Shown here in pieces: positions 1-11,300 of a DNA stretch of 64,000 nt. This DNA is from Dichotomocladium elegans (lineage: Eukaryota > Mucoromycota > Mucoromycetes > Mucorales > Lichtheimiaceae). Within the stretch, counting starts at the first letter, position 1. Each line of letters starts with the position of its first letter. The notes beneath the pieces are model-generated. The model ran no database searches, was not told the DNA's origin, and saw only the letters and a program-made list of their open reading frames with translations. A program made the position numbers and the translations under genes. The stretch spans positions 1 through 64,000 of the forward strand of contig JAIXMN010000028.1 of the NCBI GenBank assembly GCA_025716815.1, read 5' to 3'.

Positions 1-241
1 ACCGGGAACGCTTAGTCACCATATATCTTCTACTGGAGATATGGATGTACATGGCATTCGTTGAAGTCATCGTTTCATCAAAACCATCGTCGGCGTCGCT
101 GTCCTTAGATCCCTCAGTATCCCTGATGATATCGCCATCATCATCTGAGTCGCTTTCAAAAAGCATTTCGTGCACATTTTCAGCGATGATCTGTTCTTCC
201 AGAGCATGAAGAGTTTTCTGACGTTCCGAGAAGTTGGGCAT
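1..241 (-). mobile_element. N-terminus of a probable PIF/Harbinger-type transposase, cut by window edge
   Basis: An open frame starts at the ATG at 241-239 and runs off the left edge (80 codons, no stop). The product begins MPNFSERQKTLHALEEQ, continues with an acidic stretch (residues about 37-60, rich in D and E) and then MYIHISSRRYMVTKRSR. A short acidic leader followed by an SSRRY-like motif is what I associate with fungal DDE_4 (Harbinger-like) transposases; this is a family impression, not a proof. The element would point left, with its right end near 618, where an inverted copy of a terminal-like sequence lies. No catalytic residues are inside the window. Confidence 0.45.
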
Positions 242-510
242 AGTAGAATATGTATTATTATTGAAATGAGATGTAACAGTACTTGTAAGGAAAAAATAAA
301 ATTGCTCCTTATATACGATACTGCAAGAATAACCAGGAAAAAGTGCCGCTTATGGTTAGATAGACTCAAAGAATAAGTACGAAGAAGTACTGCTTTTGAA
401 GAATCTCAAAGAATAAGTTCCAAAAAAATAGTACTTTGATTAAAGGGCTCTCTCAAAGAACATTGACGAAAAAAGAAAAATACGCGAAAGAAGCTTCTTC
501 GAAAAAAAAA

Positions 511-618
511 GGGGTCTCAAAGTAACTTAAAAGATTTCTTCTGTGATTGGCTCATTTGAATGTCAGCCGAAAATTTTCTCTCGGCAGATATCTGCATAGA
601 TTTCTACTTTGAGACCCC
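511..618. repeat. Inverted repeat, probable transposon end or nested MITE
   Basis: GGGGTCTCAAAGTA at 511-524 has its exact reverse complement at 605-618. Related TCTCAAAG words recur at about 405, 452 and 515, as expected for subterminal transposase-binding sites. The right arm ends only about 30 bp before the splice acceptor of the first visible WC-1 exon (650). The 108-bp palindromic unit could be the right end of the element to the left, or a small MITE inside it. Confidence 0.6.
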
Positions 619-649
619 CTACTGCACCCCTTTTCCCTCCACCCCATAG

Positions 650-2307
650 CCATTTGTGAATTTGGTGACTGTCATCCCAGTGCCGGATGATAACGATGCC
701 GTTTCGTTTTTTGTAGGACTTCAGGTTGATCTTGTCGAGCAGCCGAATGCAATCCTGGAGAAGATGAAGAGTGGGTGTATCCCAGTCGCTTTCTGTGAAA
801 ATCCGTAGACTTACGCAACCCACCTTTTGCTTCCCTCCCGCTCCAGATGGCACGTACGTTATCAATTATCAGCAGATGAATATTCCGCCTTATATTCCTG
901 GTTATGGTATGCTAGTATTTCATGCCATCGGGCTCTATCCTAACTTGACCGCATAGGCATTGCTACGGACCCTGTCGATGAATACTTCCGTGAGCTTCCG
1001 TCGTCTGCAGCTGCAACCCCGCTTGTCCAACCGGAAATAATGCGCATGATCACCTGCCCAATGAACAATGAGCAGCAGGTACAGCAAGAATGGAACCGGC
1101 TACTGCTTGACCAGTCGCGGGATTTTGTGCATGTGCTGTCGCTGAAGGGATTTTTCCTTTATTGCTCGCGCGCATGCGCCTCGTTACTCGAGTATGATTC
1201 GGAGGAGCTTGTGGGCCACGCACTGAGCTCCATTTGCCATCCGTCGGATATTGTACCGCTTATGCGAGACATCAAGGATGCTGCTGTAGGTGACTCGGAC
1301 AAGATGGTGAGCCTGCTGTATCGAGTACGCCGCAAGTACTCTGGGTACATGTGGATTGAGTGTCAGGGCAAGCTCCATGTTGATGTCTCCAAGGGCCGCA
1401 AATGCCTCATCCTCTCCGGGCGCGAGCGCCCCGTTTACCGTCTATCTGTCAAGGAGCTCTCTCACGCAAACGCCCTTTTTGCACGGTCAATTGGTCAACG
1501 ACATCCTTCTGATCCCCTGACGACTGAGTTTTGGTCTAAAATGAGCCTGAATGGGTTGTTTTTACGAGTAACTTCATCTGTCGTTGATGTGCTTGGACAT
1601 AAATGCCAGACGCTTGAGGGAAGTTCCCTATTCCGATTTGCAGGTGACGCGTACATCCCAGATATTTCGCGGGTTCTTGGCCTTGTGACCGTCGGCAAGA
1701 TTGTCAATCTGTCCCACACAATGCGCAATCATCGCGGTATGTATGTGAAGATGCTATCGACCTTCTATCCTGGCGACGTGGCGTTTGGCGTTGGTATGGC
1801 TACATTTGCGCTGGTACAAACAAGGCTTGCCTCACCGGCTGACGGAAAGCTGGTTAACGGTGTCTATCCTGTCGTGGACCCTTCACGGTCAGATGATGAT
1901 AACCTATTTGCTGAGCTGGAGACGGTCCGTAGCACGAGCTGGCAGTACGAGCTGCACCAGCTTGAGCAGGCCAATGCCAAACTGCGGGCTCAAATCGAAG
2001 CTCTGGAACCTGGTAGTGACAAGAAGGTGTGCTACGGCCTCGCGAATCTCCGTTATCATCGTCTTTACTTACCAAACCCTTCTCACAGAAAAAAAAGGCG
2101 GCGGCACTCGTTGATGATGACCCCAGCAAGATATGTGCCCACTGCCACCGTACGGACTCACCTGAATGGCGCCGTGGTCCAGGGGGACCCAAGGAACTCT
2201 GTAATGCTTGTGGTCTTAAATATGCAAAGACACTTTCCAGCAGTGGAAAAAACAAACAGAAAGGAAGTGACGAGGACGATGAGTCAAGTGTTTCTCCGGC
2301 GCCGTGA
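650..2307 (+). CDS. wc-1: White-Collar-1-like PAS/GATA photoreceptor protein, 5' part missing
   Basis: Exons 650-770, 847-906, 957-2026 and 2089-2307 join in frame (489 aa visible). The first exon encodes only the tail of a LOV domain ([10 protein letters not shown], then [14 protein letters not shown]). The second and third exons lead to a PAS domain ([16 protein letters not shown] to GRERPVYRL), a second PAS ([13 protein letters not shown] to FYPGD, FALVQT), a short coiled coil and a GATA zinc finger CAHC-x18-CNAC in the last exon. WC-1 is the blue-light receptor and transcription factor that pairs with WC-2. The flavin-binding LOV core with its NCRFLQ motif is not found upstream; instead there is transposon sequence. 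The gene is either disrupted or has a transposon-containing intron reaching beyond the window. The last intron (2027-2088) is needed to reach the zinc finger; without it the frame continues to a shadow stop at 2341. Confidence 0.82.
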
Positions 2308-2760
2308 ACGATGTACATTCTTTCTCCTCCATACCACTTGATTAAGATATCGCTTCCTACCTAGCTCTCTCATGTAAAGCAGATATCATAACGTCGCATA
2401 AAATCATTCAAAGTTATCGGAGTAACAGGGTAAATCTTTTCGGTAACAATGGCCTGAAGCTTTATCGCAATAACGAGAAGGGGGAAACTACTAACCACGG
2501 AAAATCTTTTTTTTTCATGTTAGATTAGTCTCCCTCGCTCCGCGTTAAAATGGATCACAAAGTATACACGGCGATAAATCACATAGTGGATAGCTGGAAA
2601 CTCCTGGTAGAAGCAGCACCGAGCTATGTCAGACGCATGACCGGTCTACCAACTTTCCAGCGTATGTGCATGATGATGCAGGGCTAATGTTTTCTCTAGA
2701 CTATTTCGCCTGGTATGTATCCTCTCCGCTTTCTTAATTTTATATCTTTGAAGCAAAAGA
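2308..2760. other. Intergenic, nothing recognised
   Basis: AT-rich spacer between the convergent WC-1-like and HET-like genes. I see no gene, repeat or RNA in it. Confidence 0.6.
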
Positions 2761-4425
2761 TTATCTTTGGGAACAGGGTGGATCTCTAGCGTAAAATGTT
2801 GCTACATCCGCACATATCCGGTTATCCTCATCACTAAACTTGAATTTTCCATATACATCTTCCATGTTGGTGGCTTTCAGCAGATCAACGTCGCGAGGCA
2901 CATGAATATCCGGATGTCGCTCCTGAAGTCTATCACTGAACACGCGCCATACTTCCTCAGGGTTCTCCAGACGTGGGATATCAATGTCTAATACTCCCAG
3001 CACGCCGTACACATAATCCACATGGTATAGCGCTTTGCGTTGTGACGTCGAAAACGATGCGAGATATAGTTTCAGAAGCTTCAGCTGATCGATTGCTACT
3101 TGCTCTATCTCCTCAGGATCGTATTCCGAAGGTTGAATACGGCCGATCGACATCACCACCTCAAACAGCTTCCGGTAGTCACGGTAAAGATGCGCCAACA
3201 CGGGGTCTGAGTTTTGATAAGCTTCCAAGAATTCTGCGGTGGTTTGAAGCTGAGATGAGCCGCTGAGTTCCTGGCTTCCAAGATCGTCAGCAGTTGCCCG
3301 ACGAATGTCGTACGCTTTTGCTACAATTTTTAAAAGCTTCCCAAGTTCCCGCTTAAAGTGTTCGAATGATTCCACATCTTCGAACTGTTCAGGTCCTCCT
3401 TTTGCCCAGGAAGGCTTAAAGTTAACGTTGGCAGGCAAAGCAAGTTCTTGCAGAGTCCAGACTCGGTTCATCCAGCGACTCTCGAGGAACTCGGATACGA
3501 ATTTGATGAAGTCTGTGAGACTGTCTCTATTCCAGATGCCCAGCCAGCGTGACACCAATCCTTGTTCCCAGTCTTCCAGAGTGTCTTCTTTTCGCTCGTC
3601 GTCATTAAGGTATGCCTGTGCAATAGCGCTTTGCTCACAACCTGGTATCCCGCTCTTTACAGCCTCAAAAAGCGGTTTCAGCCTTGGATTCTCCGAGTGA
3701 AAATCCTGAAGTTCTTGTAAAGACTTGGATGCAGCGTCGTCAAAGTGATCGAAGGACCATTGCAACAAGTCTTGTAGTATTTGTTTCCATCCGGCCCATT
3801 CTTTGCCTTGTGGCCTTCGATGAAGAGCATCAATGTATTTGCGCGCAGCGTCGTCAAGGTGATCCATGGAATGGTCAACTGACATTTTGAATGCGCCATA
3901 AGGTCGGTCGTAGAGCCCTTCGTAGGTGCTATCAACAAAGGCATAACACCAATTTGAGAGCTTGTAAATATCACCCATAATGACCAGTGGGGTATCACAT
4001 CTTGCACAAAAGACGTCGATCCACCAAAAGGTGATGTCCCCCGACCCGCGCAGTAGAGCTGTGAACTCTTCGCGTTTGCTTTCATGGACTTTGGGCTTGA
4101 TTAGTTCACCTGTGACCACATCGACCACATTAGCGTCTTCCCATTCAATCCAGGTTAAAGGATCCCCCCATAAATGAGAGATGACGTGCCATCCACACAT
4201 TTCGACCTCTTCGGCAATTGCAGGATCTAAGGCAGGCGTCACGACAGTGAGCGATTCTATATCGGACCACAAGGTCGGGCCCGTGTTATTGTCGCTAAAG
4301 GTTGCTTTCACAAGTCGAAAGCTTGGATCTTGAAGAAGTCGTCGGCGTGCAGCATAATCAATACTGCCGCTCTCGCTTATAGAGGCACAAGATGATTGTT
4401 CTGAAACAGAGGGTGATGCGGTCAT
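2761..4425 (-). CDS. HET-domain-like (heterokaryon incompatibility-type) protein
   Basis: A single uninterrupted 554-aa frame from the ATG at 4425. Motifs fit the HET domain: HVISHLWGD near residue 82 (family form ISHxWG), WWIDVFCARCDTP then MGDIYKLSNWCYAFVD around residues 134-165 (family form WIDxxCINQ...MxxIYxxA), and SRWMNRVWTLQELALP near residue 315 (family form RxWTxQE). HET proteins in ascomycetes trigger non-self recognition and cell death. The rest of the protein (coiled, acidic, many DDAA repeats near residues 188-235) has no match I recognise. The absence of introns contrasts with its neighbours. Function here is inferred from motifs only. Confidence 0.6.
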   Translation of the reverse strand: MTASPSVSEQSSCASISESGSIDYAARRRLLQDPSFRLVKATFSDNNTGPTLWSDIESLTVVTPALDPAIAEEVEMCGWHVISHLWGDPLTWIEWEDANVVDVVTGELIKPKVHESKREEFTALLRGSGDITFWWIDVFCARCDTPLVIMGDIYKLSNWCYAFVDSTYEGLYDRPYGAFKMSVDHSMDHLDDAARKYIDALHRRPQGKEWAGWKQILQDLLQWSFDHFDDAASKSLQELQDFHSENPRLKPLFEAVKSGIPGCEQSAIAQAYLNDDERKEDTLEDWEQGLVSRWLGIWNRDSLTDFIKFVSEFLESRWMNRVWTLQELALPANVNFKPSWAKGGPEQFEDVESFEHFKRELGKLLKIVAKAYDIRRATADDLGSQELSGSSQLQTTAEFLEAYQNSDPVLAHLYRDYRKLFEVVMSIGRIQPSEYDPEEIEQVAIDQLKLLKLYLASFSTSQRKALYHVDYVYGVLGVLDIDIPRLENPEEVWRVFSDRLQERHPDIHVPRDVDLLKATNMEDVYGKFKFSDEDNRICADVATFYARDPPCSQR

Positions 4426-4742
4426 CCCTGTACCGTTAGCGGCTGAGTGGGGTGAGTGGAAGAGCAGTGCCGAAAATTAACCTACAGGACCGTTATTACT
4501 TCGCCCACTGTAACGTATTACAAAAGGAAGACTCTGGTAGATAAGGACACCCAGGTACTAATGATTTAGTCGTATCGGTTCCTGTAGATGGAACGAAGAG
4601 GAACATGAATGGAAGCGTTACTGTTGTCTGTGAACTAAACATTAAACCATGTAAGACACTGTGTATCGTCGAGGTTATACACCGGATACAGCCCCCAATG
4701 GTACATAAGTGATTGTTTTAATTATCTTTTATCTCTGGTCTA
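4426..4742. other. Intergenic, nothing recognised
   Basis: Upstream region of the HET-like gene and downstream region of lcb2. No ORF or repeat of note. Confidence 0.6.
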
Positions 4743-6800
4743 TCATCGCTTTTTCTTGCTGAATTTAAGCATCATCAAGTCTCCCATCTCGCTGATAACC
4801 TCGAGCGCATGGTCTATCGTTTTGTACATACAACGGGATGGCTGTTAAATTCATTAGCTTCATCATGATTATGACTTACCAATATCTTCTGTTGTATGGG
4901 CTGCTGACAAGCAGAATCTTGCACGCGAAGAGATGATGGAAGTCGCAGGATAACCCACAACACACACAGCGATGCCTCGATTGAGCAATTCGCGCGAAAA
5001 GGCTCTGTGGAGACATATAAGTTGCTGATCAGTTGCGACGTTAAGCGTGAAGGTAGGAAACAAACCCGATCTTAGCAGGATTAAAAAGAAGTAAGGGGAT
5101 CACTGGACTCCCGTGGTCTCCATACACGATAAATCCCATCTCACGAAGCCGGCTGGCAAAGTACTGGGCGTTTTTCGCAAGCTGTTTGATTCGCCACTGG
5201 CCTTCTTCATGTCCACTATTCTTTTTTTTTAGATACTAAGGTTTGGACGAGAGAGTAAAGTGCCTGGATACTGTTAACCCGTACCAAATCAATCGCATGC
5301 TCGTGATGATTTGCTGAATAACCGGTACGGACATTGTCTCGGCATAAATGTATGCATGATTTTGTGCCTTCAGGTGCTCGATTACAGTCTTGCTCGCTGC
5401 AATATACCCACCCGCCGACCCAAATGACTTGGTGAATGTGCCCATCAAGATATCCACCCTGGCAGGATCAATTCCATAAAAGTCGCATATACCGCCTCCG
5501 CTGTCACCCAAAGCGCCAATAGAATGGGCCTCGTCCACGTAGAGATAAAATTTGTACTCATCTCGGAGCTTAACCAGCTCAGGTAGATTGACAATTGTTC
5601 CTTCCATCGAATAGAGGCCTTCTACCACAACGAGAATCTTTTTCCAGGGCCGGTGTGTTCGCGGCTGGCCTTGGGAGATGACCTCACGCAGCAGCACCTG
5701 TAGGTCCTCCATATTATTATGCTTGAATACGCGTACGGATGCTCCCGACAACCGTGCACCGAAAACAATGGATGAATGGTTTAGCTCGTCTGAGATGATC
5801 AGGCACCCCTTATTAACCAGCGCAGGCAACGTTGTGGAATTCGTTGCAAAGCCCATCGAGACCACCATGGCCGCCTCGGTCCCAACAAACTGGGCCACTG
5901 TCCGCTCCAGCTCAACAAGCAGATCGGTTGTTCCTCCCGCATCCGCACGGGGGCTTGGCGAGACCAGCCCGAGTTGCTTTACAGCGCTCTCGACGGAGTC
6001 CGCGCATTGGCCGGTGGACTGCGAGAAGCCGAGATAGTTATATGAAGCAAAATTAAGGCATTCTACTATGTTGCCTGTGAGTCGGTAGGTCTTGTTAAAG
6101 TCTGTGCTTTCGCGCTCAAGGAGGCGAACCGTTCGAGATGGAACACCTGTGATGGGCCGGTTCCAACAGTCCCTAAGCAAAATGAAAACCCAAAAAGCAT
6201 GAGCAAGAGAGCTTTTGGAGCCAGCCTGGATAAAATGTTTACCGAATACGCATGTAGAGCCTTCTTGTGTAGAACGAGTCAAAATCCGAGACAAGAGGTG
6301 CATAACCCTAAAGCATAGCGCAAACGAAATCAGCTGTTCAGAATCAGCGAATAATACACAGATACGCGCCCTACCTCTGCCGCCTGAAGGTGAGCGTTCT
6401 CCTTGGGTTTAAATGTTCTGCTGAGGATATCACTCAGATGACCAAGAAGTATCAGTACAAACCAGTTGAGATACGTCGACACGAGCACAAAAAGCGGTGC
6501 TGCTTCCATTTTGTGCGCAATGTCCTTGTAGAATCGCTTCGGACACGCCGTGTGCGTCGGTCGCCTTCTAGATGGCGGCGGCATCAGAAGCATATCATCC
6601 TGGGAAGCAGCCGCGCCTGAAGTCGTTAATTGATCACCGTAGTTACTGCTGTTATTGTTGCCGTGTTTGTTAGATGAGAGAAAATGGTTCTGTGTCAAGC
6701 TGAAGACTAGATCGCTCGGCGTACGACGAGGCAAAAGTGATGTGATCGTAGGTGTACTGCTGATGGTGTGGGAGCGTTTACCCTTCCCCATAATCATCAA
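4743..6800 (-). CDS. lcb2: Serine palmitoyltransferase subunit 2 (LCB2)
   Basis: Six exons join in frame: 6375-6800, 6243-6307, 5285-6172, 5066-5215, 4880-5004, 4743-4813, giving 574 aa (yeast Lcb2 is about 560). It catalyses the first step of sphingolipid synthesis, joining L-serine and palmitoyl-CoA with pyridoxal phosphate, as a heterodimer with LCB1 in the ER membrane. Visible signatures: a membrane segment near residue 115 ([18 protein letters not shown]), [29 protein letters not shown] and the PLP-lysine motif [15 protein letters not shown] (lysine in TKS), then [20 protein letters not shown] and [20 protein letters not shown] near the C-terminus. The catalytic lysine identifies it as LCB2, not LCB1. 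The C-terminal exon is chosen by the frame that gives [14 protein letters not shown]. No defect seen. Confidence 0.95.
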
Positions 6801-8384
6801 GAATAGAAGAGGCGAAGAAGCATATAATCCGTGCAGAGGTATCTGGGAGTATAAAAAAGGAGATGAGAACGGGAAGGATCAATTTATCTGATACCCTTGC
6901 GGTGTTGTTCGAGTTCAAAAATGGAGTACGGTGTTTCTACGCATTATCCGAGTCATCTTTCGATTTATTTGTTTCGTCTTCCGGAAGACAATTAAGCAAT
7001 AAGCACGGTACCAAGCCTTCGATGGAAAGGTTAGCAGTAGTTGTACACGCCTCCAAGCTCGATAGCAAAGCGGCATTATCATATCTCATTATATCTCGCC
7101 ATCGAATATCACATATCATGATTAATGAGTAAAGCCTTCATATCAACGAGATCCGGAATCTGTCGCAAAATTCAAACAAACAGAGATCGCCTTTGAGCTG
7201 ATCCAGACAGAATGCATAAAATGCTCGAAACGCTTGATATTTTCTTTTCTTGAAGAACACCAATGCTTTTGACAAAGTACGAAATAATATTCTGCGTATG
7301 CTAGCATGACGAGATGCACTGGCGTATACAGAGAGTAAAACCTCAAAACCTTAATGTTTGCAGACACTGTATCCGATCCGATCCGAGTTTTGAAGAGCCC
7401 CCAGGCTAGCCACCCACCTGTTAACCCTAACTTAATACCCCACAAACAAAAAATCCTTCTTGGCGAAAAGGCCCTTAACGGAGTGAATGATGTGGAAGTA
7501 AACTGTTCTGTTGAAGATTAAACGGTGAAACCCCCTTGCCGTAGTTATCATTCAAGAACGGAGATCACATGATCTTCTTAGTAGCTCTTGAAACACCGCT
7601 TACCAATTTGTTATAGCGAGGCAGCTCATGGTACAATAAAGAGCACTTTTATCCAGTCACTTACTTCCGCTCGTGATAAAACACACCCTAGTGGTTTCTT
7701 AAATCTGGGATGACACTTCGCAGTTCTTGTATCGGTGACAGTTTCTGTCAAGCCTTATTTCCTGTATGCCTATCTCTATTTCGTGCTGCAAATTAAATCG
7801 CTCTTTTGGGTGCTGCTGCATTCTCTCCCTCGACTATGATTTTCGACACGAATGCCGTGCTCCTGGAAAGAAGCCATGACGATTCAGAATATCAATGATG
7901 CGGACCATAATTAGGCAAGTGTACCTTCTGAGATCTGTTTATTGCTGAAGTCAGACTTCGTATTCGGTTTTCCCTTCTGGTTTTCAGTTTGCGATCGCCG
8001 GTTTGCCTTCTATTCATATTGACTTACAGTCAGGGAACTCCAACAATTACTCCGGAGCTAGTTCCAGTGCGGGCTTGAGGATCATGGCCGGTTCCGCTCC
8101 AATCATCTTTTGTACAAATGTCGTTGGTTATTGGTTCAGACTATCAAAATTTCTGTCCAATGGAATATCGGCGCAAAAATCAATTGTCCACCCCCCCGCT
8201 GGCCTTTGACAGAATCCTTCCACCGTTCACCATGACTGTTCATACGCCTCATTCCGACATCAGAACACTTCTAGTCTTTTAACATTATCTCGAGTTGATA
8301 CCTGCTCTTCAAAAGTAACGATCGCTATTCTCCTATTGCAAATTTTCACCATCTAATCAATCAATTTGTTTATTCAGATTCATT
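6801..8384. other. Intergenic region between lcb2 and the minisatellite
   Basis: About 1.6 kb without a supported gene. Only short unconvincing ORFs occur. A GATCC-type simple stretch (TATCCGATCCGATCCGAG) lies near 7370-7388 and resembles sequences near 34,757 and 35,550. The lcb2 promoter should lie in the first few hundred bases. Confidence 0.5.
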
Positions 8385-11300
8385 TCCTTGTCCCTCTGCG
8401 GTGGTTGCGATGTCGTTGTTTACTTTCTTTGATTTCCTTTCCTTTTTTTCTTCAAGGTCTCCCTTCTTGTGCCGTCGAGTTGGGCTAGGGCCGAGTGATT
8501 GCTGCATGATACTTGGAGTGGTAGCCTGTTCCTTGTCCCTCTGCGGTGGTTGCGATATTGTTCTTTACTTTCTTTGATTTCCTTTCCTTTTTTCTTCAAG
8601 GTCTCCCTTCTTGTGCCGTCGAGTTGGGCTAGGGCCGAGTGATTGCTGCATGATACTTGGAGTGGTAGCCCGTTCCTTGTCCCTCTGCGGTGGTTGCGAT
8701 GTCATTCTTTACTTTCTTTGATTTCCTTTCCTTTTTTTCTTCAAGGTCTCCCTTCTTGTGCCGTCGAGTTGGGCTAGGACCGAGTGATTACTGCATGATA
8801 CTTGGAGTGGTAGCCCGTTCCTTGTCCCTCTGCGGTGGTTGCGATGTCATTCTTTACTTTCTTTGATTTCCTTTCCTTTTTTCTTCAAGGTCTCCCTTCT
8901 TGTGCCGTCGAGTTGGGCTAGGACCGAGTGATTACTGCATGATACTTGGAGTGGTAGCCCGTTCCTTGTCCCTCTGCGGTGGTTGCGATGTCATTCTTTA
9001 CTTTCTTTGATTTCCTTTCCTTTTTTCTTCAAGGTCTCCCTTCTTGTGCCGTCGAGTTGGGCTAGGGCCGAGTGATTGCTGCATGATACTTGGAGTGGTA
9101 GCCTGTTCCTTGTCCCTCTGCGGTGGTTGCGATGTCATTCTTTACTTTCTTTGATTTCCTTTCCTTTTTTCTTCAAGGTCTCCCTTCTTGTGCCGTCGAG
9201 TTGGGCTAGGGCCGAGTGATTGCTGCATGATACTTGGAGTGGTAGCCTGTTCCTTGTCCCTCTGCGGTGGTTGCGATATTGTTCTTTACTTTCTTTGATT
9301 TCCTTTTTTCTTCAAGGTCTCCCTTCTTGTGCCGTCGAGTTGGGCTAGGGCCGAGTGATTGCTGCATGATACTTGGAGTGGTAGCCCGTTCCTTGTCCCT
9401 CTGCGGTGGTTGCGATGTCATTCTTTACTTTCTTTGATTTCCTTTCCTTTTTTCTTCAAGGTCTCCCTTCTTGTGCCGTCGAGTTGGGCTAGGACCGAGT
9501 GATTGCTGCATGATACTTGGAGTGGTAGCCCGTTCCTTGTCCCTCTGCGGTGGTTGCGATATTGTTCTTTACTTTCTTTGATTTCCTTTCCTTTTTTTCT
9601 TCAAGGTCTCCCTTCTTGTGCCGTCGAGTTGGGCTAGGACCGAGTGATTACTGCATGATACTTGGAGTGGTAGCCCGTTCCTTGTCCCTCTGCGGTGGTT
9701 GCGATGTCATTCTTTACTTTCTTTGATTTCCTTTCCTTTTTTCTTCAAGGTCTCCCTTCTTGTGCCGTCGAGTTGGGCTAGGACCGAGTGATTACTGCAT
9801 GATACTTGGAGTGGTAGCCCGTTCCTTGTCCCTCTGCGGTGGTTGCGATGTCATTCTTTACTTTCTTTGATTTCCTTTCCTTTTTTTCTTCAAGGTCTCC
9901 CTTCTTGTGCCGTCGAGTTGGGCTAGGGCCGAGTGATTGCTGCATGATACTTGGAGTGGTAGCCCGTTCCTTGTCCCTCTGCGGTGGTTGCGATGTCATT
10001 CTTTACTTTCTTTGATTTCCTTTCCTTTTTTCTTCAAGGTCTCCCTTCTTGTGCCGTCGAGTTGGGCTAGGACCGAGTGATTGCTGCATGATACTTGGAG
10101 TGGTAGCCCGTTCCTTGTCCCTCTGCGGTGGTTGCGATATTGTTCTTTACTTTCTTTGATTTCCTTTCCTTTTTTTCTTCAAGGTCTCCCTTCTTGTGCC
10201 GTCGAGTTGGGCTAGGACCGAGTGATTACTGCATGATACTTGGAGTGGTAGCCCGTTCCTTGTCCCTCTGCGGTGGTTGCGATGTCATTCTTTACTTTCT
10301 TTGATTTCCTTTCCTTTTTTCTTCAAGGTCTCCCTTCTTGTGCCGTCGAGTTGGGCTAGGGCCGAGTGATTGCTGCATGATACTTGGAGTGGTAGCCCGT
10401 TCCTTGTCCCTCTGCGGTGGTTGCGATGTCATTCTTTACTTTCTTTGATTTCCTTTCCTTTTTTTCTTCAAGGTCTCCCTTCTTGTGCCGTCGAGTTGGG
10501 CTAGGACCGAGTGATTGCTGCATGATACTTGGAGTGGTAGCCTGTTCCTTGTCCCTCTGCGGTGGTTGCGATGTCATTCTTTACTTTCTTTGATTTCCTT
10601 TTTTCTTCAAGGTCTCCCTTCTTGTGCCGTCGAGTTGGGCTAGGACCGAGTGATTGCTGCATGATACTTGGAGTGGTAGCCCGTTCCTTGTCCCTCTGCG
10701 GTGGTTGCGATGTCATTCTTTACTTTCTTTGATTTCCTTTCCTTTTTTCTTCAAGGTCTCCCTTCTTGTGCCGTCGAGTTGGGCTAGGGCCGAGTGATTG
10801 CTGCATGATACTTGGAGTGGTAGCCCGTTCCTTGTCCCTCTGCGGTGGTTGCGATGTCATTCTTTACTTTCTTTGATTTCCTTTCCTTTTTTCTTCAAGG
10901 TCTCCCTTCTTGTGCCGTCGAGTTGGGCTAGGACCGAGTGATTGCTGCATGATACTTGGAGTGGTAGCCCGTTCCTTGTCCCTCTGCGGTGGTTGCGATG
11001 TCATTCTTTACTTTCTTTGATTTCCTTTCCTTTTTTCTTCAAGGTCTCCCTTCTTGTGCCGTCGAGTTGGGCTAGGGCCGAGTGATTGCTGCATGATACT
11101 TGGAGTGGTAGCCCGTTCCTTGTCCCTCTGCGGTGGTTGCGATGTCATTCTTTACTTTCTTTGATTTCCTTTCCTTTTTTCTTCAAGGTCTCCCTTCTTG
11201 TGCCGTCGAGTTGGGCTAGGGCCGAGTGATTGCTGCATGATACTTGGAGTGGTAGCCTGTTCCTTGTCCCTCTGCGGTGGTTGCGATGTCATTCTTTACT

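Noticed and set aside
563..865. 100-aa minus-strand ORF opposite the first WC-1 exon
   Set aside because: It is the shadow of the LOV-tail exon, which has clear homology and splice sites on the plus strand.
1854..2318. 154-aa minus-strand ORF over the WC-1 3' end
   Set aside because: Antisense shadow of the GATA zinc-finger exons.
9206..10716. Repeated 71-73 aa minus-strand ORFs (MTSQPPQRDKE type)
   Set aside because: They are frames of the minisatellite; starts and stops come from unit-length changes and no gene signals accompany them.
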